From the NCBI GenBank assembly GCA_027040585.1, contig JALULU010000298.1:1-6982 (forward strand): a stretch of DNA of 6,982 nucleotides. The letters run 5' to 3'. This DNA comes from Acidobacteriota bacterium (GTDB lineage: Bacteria; Acidobacteriota; JAAYUB01; JAMOQF01). The translations under genes and the position numbers were made by a program. Shown here in pieces: positions 5,885 to 6,982 of this stretch; position 1 is the stretch's first letter; each line of letters starts with the position of its first letter. The notes beneath the pieces are model-generated. The model saw only the letters and a program-made list of their open reading frames with translations, searched no databases and was not told the DNA's origin.

Positions 5885-6982
5885 ATGAAAAAACTCCTTA
5901 TTTTTTCAGTAATTATATCTTTCTTGTTTTTAACAGGGATGGGTAAAGATAAGAGAAAGTGGAGGACGCTTATTTTTAATAAAGTTAAAAAGGTTGAGGT
6001 TAAGGAGCCAGTTAATTTAAAGATAGACAATATTTCTCCAGTTTTTGACGTTGAAATAAAGCCGTCAAATTCTCAGAGTGAAATAGCTGTTTCACTTAAG
6101 GGAAAGATAAAATGTCTTTGTAATGTATCAGATTTTATACCCATACTTGAGAAAAAAGGTGATGTGGTAAAAGTGAGTTTAAAGGAGGTTTATTTAAAGG
6201 GTAAAAGTAAAAACAAAGATTTTTCTGTTGAAACCGATGCACATTTTTTTATATCCATACCTCAAAATATGGTAAAAAGTATTTCATTTAATTCAGACTC
6301 CAGCGATTTGAGTTTTTCAGGAATTTCCGGTTTAAATCTTGAGAGTTTTTCATTTATAACCAGTTCCGGGGATCTCACCTTTAAAAAGGATTGCGGAAAG
6401 AATACAATTAAAAGCGGCAACATAAAAAGCGATTCAGGGGATATTGAACTTTTTTCTTTAAATGGAGACAATTTTGTGATAAAGAGTAGTTCTGGGGACG
6501 TAGAATTAGAAGATTCAAACTTTAAGGTTTTAGAGGTTGAGACTAAAAGTGGCAATATTAGACTTTCTTCACTTAAGGGAGATAATCTTAAGTTAAAAAG
6601 TAGCAGTGGAGATATGGATTTGGAGGGGTTAAACACAGGGGTTATAAGTGCTTCCACAAATTATGGTAATGTGTGGGGAGAGGATATAAATTCTGATGAT
6701 GTGAACTTCTCATCAAGCAGTGGGGATATGAGTTTAAAGGGCTTAAATTCAAAGAGTGTAAGCGTATCAACAAATTCCGGCAATATACAAGGAGATAAGA
6801 TAAACTCAGACGATATGAACTTTTCCTCAAGTAGTGGAGACGTAGAGTTAAAGGTGGTATCTGAATTTAATAGATTAAAAGTTACCTCATCTTCTGGTGA
6901 TGTGGGGGTTAAGGTTATAGAGGGAGATTATCATTTGAATATGGGAACTGATTATGGTGATTTACACTTAAAAGGAATACGT
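5885..6982 (+). CDS. Secreted DUF4097-type beta-helix repeat protein, 3'-truncated by the window
   Basis: The frame is open for 366 codons and runs off the window end. Residues 1-20 form a signal peptide (MKKLLIFSV..., hydrophobic to FLTGMG); there is no lipobox cysteine, so the product is probably released to the periplasm or surface rather than lipidated. Residues about 25-135 form a non-repeating N-terminal part with Cys77, Cys79 (KCLC). From about 135 on the chain is a ladder of short beta-strands with turns SSSGD, KSGN or TNYGN, typical of the DUF4097/adhesin-like beta-strand repeat family, which folds as a right-handed beta-helix. Turn Asp/Asn residues sit at 186, 205, 224, 243, 262, 281, 300 and 319, exactly 19 apart, then at 339 and 359. 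Function in this family is generally unknown. Operon position suggests an envelope role with the DUF5916 protein and peptidase. Frame and start are secure; the family call is by motif. Confidence 0.87.
   Translation, partial: MKKLLIFSVIISFLFLTGMGKDKRKWRTLIFNKVKKVEVKEPVNLKIDNISPVFDVEIKPSNSQSEIAVSLKGKIKCLCNVSDFIPILEKKGDVVKVSLKEVYLKGKSKNKDFSVETDAHFFISIPQNMVKSISFNSDSSDLSFSGISGLNLESFSFITSSGDLTFKKDCGKNTIKSGNIKSDSGDIELFSLNGDNFVIKSSSGDVELEDSNFKVLEVETKSGNIRLSSLKGDNLKLKSSSGDMDLEGLNTGVISASTNYGNVWGEDINSDDVNFSSSSGDMSLKGLNSKSVSVSTNSGNIQGDKINSDDMNFSSSSGDVELKVVSEFNRLKVTSSSGDVGVKVIEGDYHLNMGTDYGDLHLKGIR
6440..6961 (+). repeat. 57-base tandem periodicity inside the DUF4097-type gene
   Basis: Turn codons for Asp/Asn fall at 6440, 6497, 6554, 6611, 6668, 6725, 6782 and 6839, an exact 57-base step, then at 6899 and 6959 with 60-base steps. 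SGD and (S/Y)GN turns alternate, so the higher unit is 114 bases. The best-matching copies are 6687-6737 and 6801-6851, which differ mostly at third positions and a few others. This implies old duplication held by selection on protein structure. Confidence 0.88.

Noticed and set aside
5885..5944. Lipoprotein signal on the last gene
   Set aside because: The hydrophobic segment ends LFLTGMGKD without a cysteine, so there is no lipobox.
6262..6830. Long minus-strand open frames opposite the last gene
   Set aside because: They mirror the Ser/Gly/Asp repeat of the plus-strand gene, have no ribosome binding site, and give Ser/Leu-rich translations with no recognisable domain.
6440..6961. CRISPR-like or intergenic tandem repeat
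   Set aside because: The 57-base period is in frame with one continuous coding sequence and differences cluster at silent positions, so it is a protein repeat.

Overview
The window is AT-rich and reads entirely left to right: five co-directional reading frames separated by only 17, 38, 12 and 15 bases. No terminator-like hairpin is visible, and each internal start has a strong purine-rich Shine-Dalgarno sequence. This looks like one transcription unit, entered and left mid-gene. A long outer-membrane-type beta-barrel protein (DUF5916) and several signal peptides point to a diderm bacterium. Arginine is read almost only from AGG/AGA and the proteins are rich in Lys, Glu and Phe, which would fit a thermophile or an AT-rich candidate-phylum genome. 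I cannot name the taxon.

Layout: (1) 1-1587, the C-terminal 528 residues of an ABC exporter with fused membrane and ATPase domains; its start lies upstream of the window. (2) 1605-1745, a 46-residue peptide gene with a short hydrophobic N-terminus, a nearly pure lysine spacer and a C-terminal segment CRWGWFKCDYYNPQP. (3) 1784-3985, a DUF5916 protein: signal peptide, N-terminal CBM9-like domain, beta-barrel ending in Phe. (4) 3998-5869, an exported S41-family serine peptidase. (5) 5885 to the window end, a secreted DUF4097-type beta-helix protein with an exact 19-residue repeat, cut off by the window edge.

The most interesting reading is that the small gene encodes a secreted peptide, possibly a ribosomally made and modified peptide (RiPP). 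The ABC exporter would move it across the inner membrane, the S41 peptidase could process it, and the barrel and beta-helix proteins could act at the cell surface as exit route, receptor or scaffold. The core contains W-x-W-x-K, the spacing crosslinked in darobactin, here framed by two cysteines. No modifying enzyme is inside the window, so the RiPP assignment is inference. The peptide gene, its ribosome binding site and its placement are seen directly.
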